This document shows, one piece after another, positions 16,185-16,914 of a stretch of DNA of 16,914 nucleotides; the stretch's first letter is position 1; every line of letters starts with the position of its first letter. Origin of the DNA: Actinomycetales bacterium (GTDB lineage Bacteria > Actinomycetota > Actinomycetes > Mycobacteriales > Mycobacteriaceae). The stretch covers positions 1-16,914 of the forward strand of contig DUOR01000273.1 in the NCBI GenBank assembly GCA_012838715.1, given 5' to 3'. The notes below the pieces were generated by a model that did not search any database, was not told where the DNA came from, and saw only the letters and a program-made list of their open reading frames with translations. Both the position numbers and the translations under genes were made by a program.

Positions 16185-16802
16185 ATGACTTTCGCGCAGG
16201 ATGAACGACGGCAGTTGGCGGAGCTCTTCCGTGAGGTCGGCCCCGACGCCCCCACGTTGTGCGACGGCTGGACCACGCGGGATCTGGCCGTGCACCTGGT
16301 GGTGCGGGAGAACCGGCCGGATGCGGCGGGCGGCATGTTCGTGCCGGCGCTGCGGGAGCGGCTCGACAAGGTGACCAACGAGTACGAGTCGAAGCCGTTC
16401 GACGAGCTGGTGGCCACGTGGGCGGAGGGCGCCCCGAAGTGGAACCCGATGCGCTGGGCCGACCAGCTGGTGAACACGGCGGAGAACTTCGTGCACCACG
16501 AGGACGTGCGGCGCGCCCGCGAAGGCTGGGAGCCGCGCGAGCTGTCGCCGGCGGGCCGCCGCGATCTGTGGCGGGTGGCGACGGCGATGTCGCGGCGCAT
16601 GCTCCGCGATTCGACGGCGACGGTGGTCCTGGTCCGCGACGACGGCGCCGCCACGACGCCGGTCGATCGCGCCGATCGGGGCGGGGGAGTGGTGACCGTG
16701 ACCGGGGACCCGGGTGAGCTGGTGCTCTGGCTGTTCGGCCGCGAGGAGGCCAGGGTCACCATCGAGGGTGACGAGGGGGACGTCGTCAAGCTGACCATGT
16801 GA
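16185..16802 (+). CDS. TIGR03085 family metal-binding protein (DinB/maleylpyruvate isomerase fold)
   Basis: The 205-residue cytosolic product has the helical-bundle N-terminal signature LCDGWTTRDLAVHLVVRE at 25-42, and NFVHHEDVRRA at 101-111. The histidines H37, H104 and H105 are the likely metal ligands. This is the pattern of the TIGR03085 branch of mycothiol-dependent/DinB-like enzymes in actinobacteria. Related proteins use mycothiol as cofactor, but the reaction of this branch is unknown to me. A small C-terminal domain (about 145-205) is beta-rich and acidic. It lies between rnj and ftsK, as in other corynebacteria. The start has a -10-like TAGACT 6 nt upstream and no ribosome binding site. 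Confidence 0.8.
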   Translation: MTFAQDERRQLAELFREVGPDAPTLCDGWTTRDLAVHLVVRENRPDAAGGMFVPALRERLDKVTNEYESKPFDELVATWAEGAPKWNPMRWADQLVNTAENFVHHEDVRRAREGWEPRELSPAGRRDLWRVATAMSRRMLRDSTATVVLVRDDGAATTPVDRADRGGGVVTVTGDPGELVLWLFGREEARVTIEGDEGDVVKLTM

Positions 16803-16812
16803 CGGAACGACA

Positions 16813-16863
16813 CACATGTGACTGATGTGAAAATAGGGGCGAAAAACGACTAGGGTGGTTCCC
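16813..16863 (+). promoter_or_regulatory. Promoter region of the gene starting at 16864, with repeats
   Basis: TAGGGT (16851-16856) lies 7 nt before the ATG at 16864, again without a ribosome binding site, suggesting a leaderless start. A possible -35, TGAAAA (16828-16833), is 17 bp upstream. The perfect palindrome CACATGTG (16813-16820) overlaps a direct repeat of ATGTGA (16816-16821 and 16825-16830), which could be a regulator site. Confidence 0.45.
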
Positions 16864-16914
16864 ATGTCAGCCACCAGCCGCACCCGCAGCCCCCGGACGC
16901 GCCCCACCTCGCGC
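16864..16914 (+). CDS. ftsK: Start of a gene cut by the window edge, probably DNA translocase FtsK
   Basis: Seventeen codons are visible, from ATG at 16864 to the edge. They encode a Ser/Arg/Thr/Pro-rich start (MSATSRTRSPRTRP) with no recognisable domain. The proposal of FtsK rests on context: in corynebacteria ftsK follows rnj and the TIGR03085 gene, and its N-terminus is basic and Ser/Arg-rich before the membrane helices. A strong -10-like element 7 nt before the ATG supports a real start. The identity needs the downstream sequence. Confidence 0.5.
   Translation, partial: MSATSRTRSPRTRPTSR

Noticed and set aside
12959..16813. A 1284-codon open frame on the minus strand opposite dapA, rnj and the TIGR03085 gene
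   Set aside because: It mirrors the codon pattern of the plus-strand genes and has no recognisable domain or start signal.

Overview
The window is GC-rich DNA (roughly 70% G+C by eye) from an actinobacterium, almost certainly Corynebacterium or a close relative. The gene order matches the corynebacterial chromosome core: MATE transporter, metallophosphoesterase, phosphopantetheinyl transferase, truB, ribF, rpsO, pnp, dapB, thyX, dapA, RNase J, a TIGR03085 protein, then probably ftsK. TAnnnT -10 hexamers placed 6 or 7 nt before start codons, with no Shine-Dalgarno sequence, also fit this group. I see no tRNA, rRNA, CRISPR array or insertion sequence.

Layout. 1-1340 is a MATE efflux gene whose beginning is not native: bases 1-101 are a perfect reverse complement of 1166-1266, so the true 5' end is missing and the left edge looks like a fold-back chimera. 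1374-1777 (minus) is a small gene broken by one frameshift. 1778-2069 is a regulatory gap. 2070-3532 is a two-gene operon with an ATGA overlap: a metallophosphoesterase resembling mycobacterial PptH, and the PptT-type phosphopantetheinyl transferase. truB (minus) and ribF (plus) diverge from a 50-bp gap. rpsO and pnp follow, separated by a strong intrinsic terminator; pnp has a structured leader that may be the Actino-pnp RNA. 8722-11046 holds two less conserved genes, a DUF2786 protein and a 14-TM DHA2-type drug exporter (minus). 11388-16084 carries dapB-thyX and dapA-rnj, and 16185 to the end carries a TIGR03085 protein and a presumed ftsK start.

How the genes work together. dapA and dapB are the first two committed steps of the diaminopimelate/lysine pathway, with thymidylate synthase thyX between them. 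rpsO, pnp and rnj concern ribosome assembly and RNA turnover. PptT switches on the carrier proteins of fatty-acid, mycolate and siderophore synthesis, and PptH would reverse this. ribF makes FMN and FAD, and ThyX is an FAD enzyme.

I found no wholly new system. The most useful observations are the 101-bp inverted duplication at the left edge, the repeated leaderless-promoter layout (six starts), the pnp and rpsO leader structures, paired inverted repeats before pptH, the frameshifted minus-strand gene, a basic insertion in PNPase and an RGG-rich extension on RNase J.
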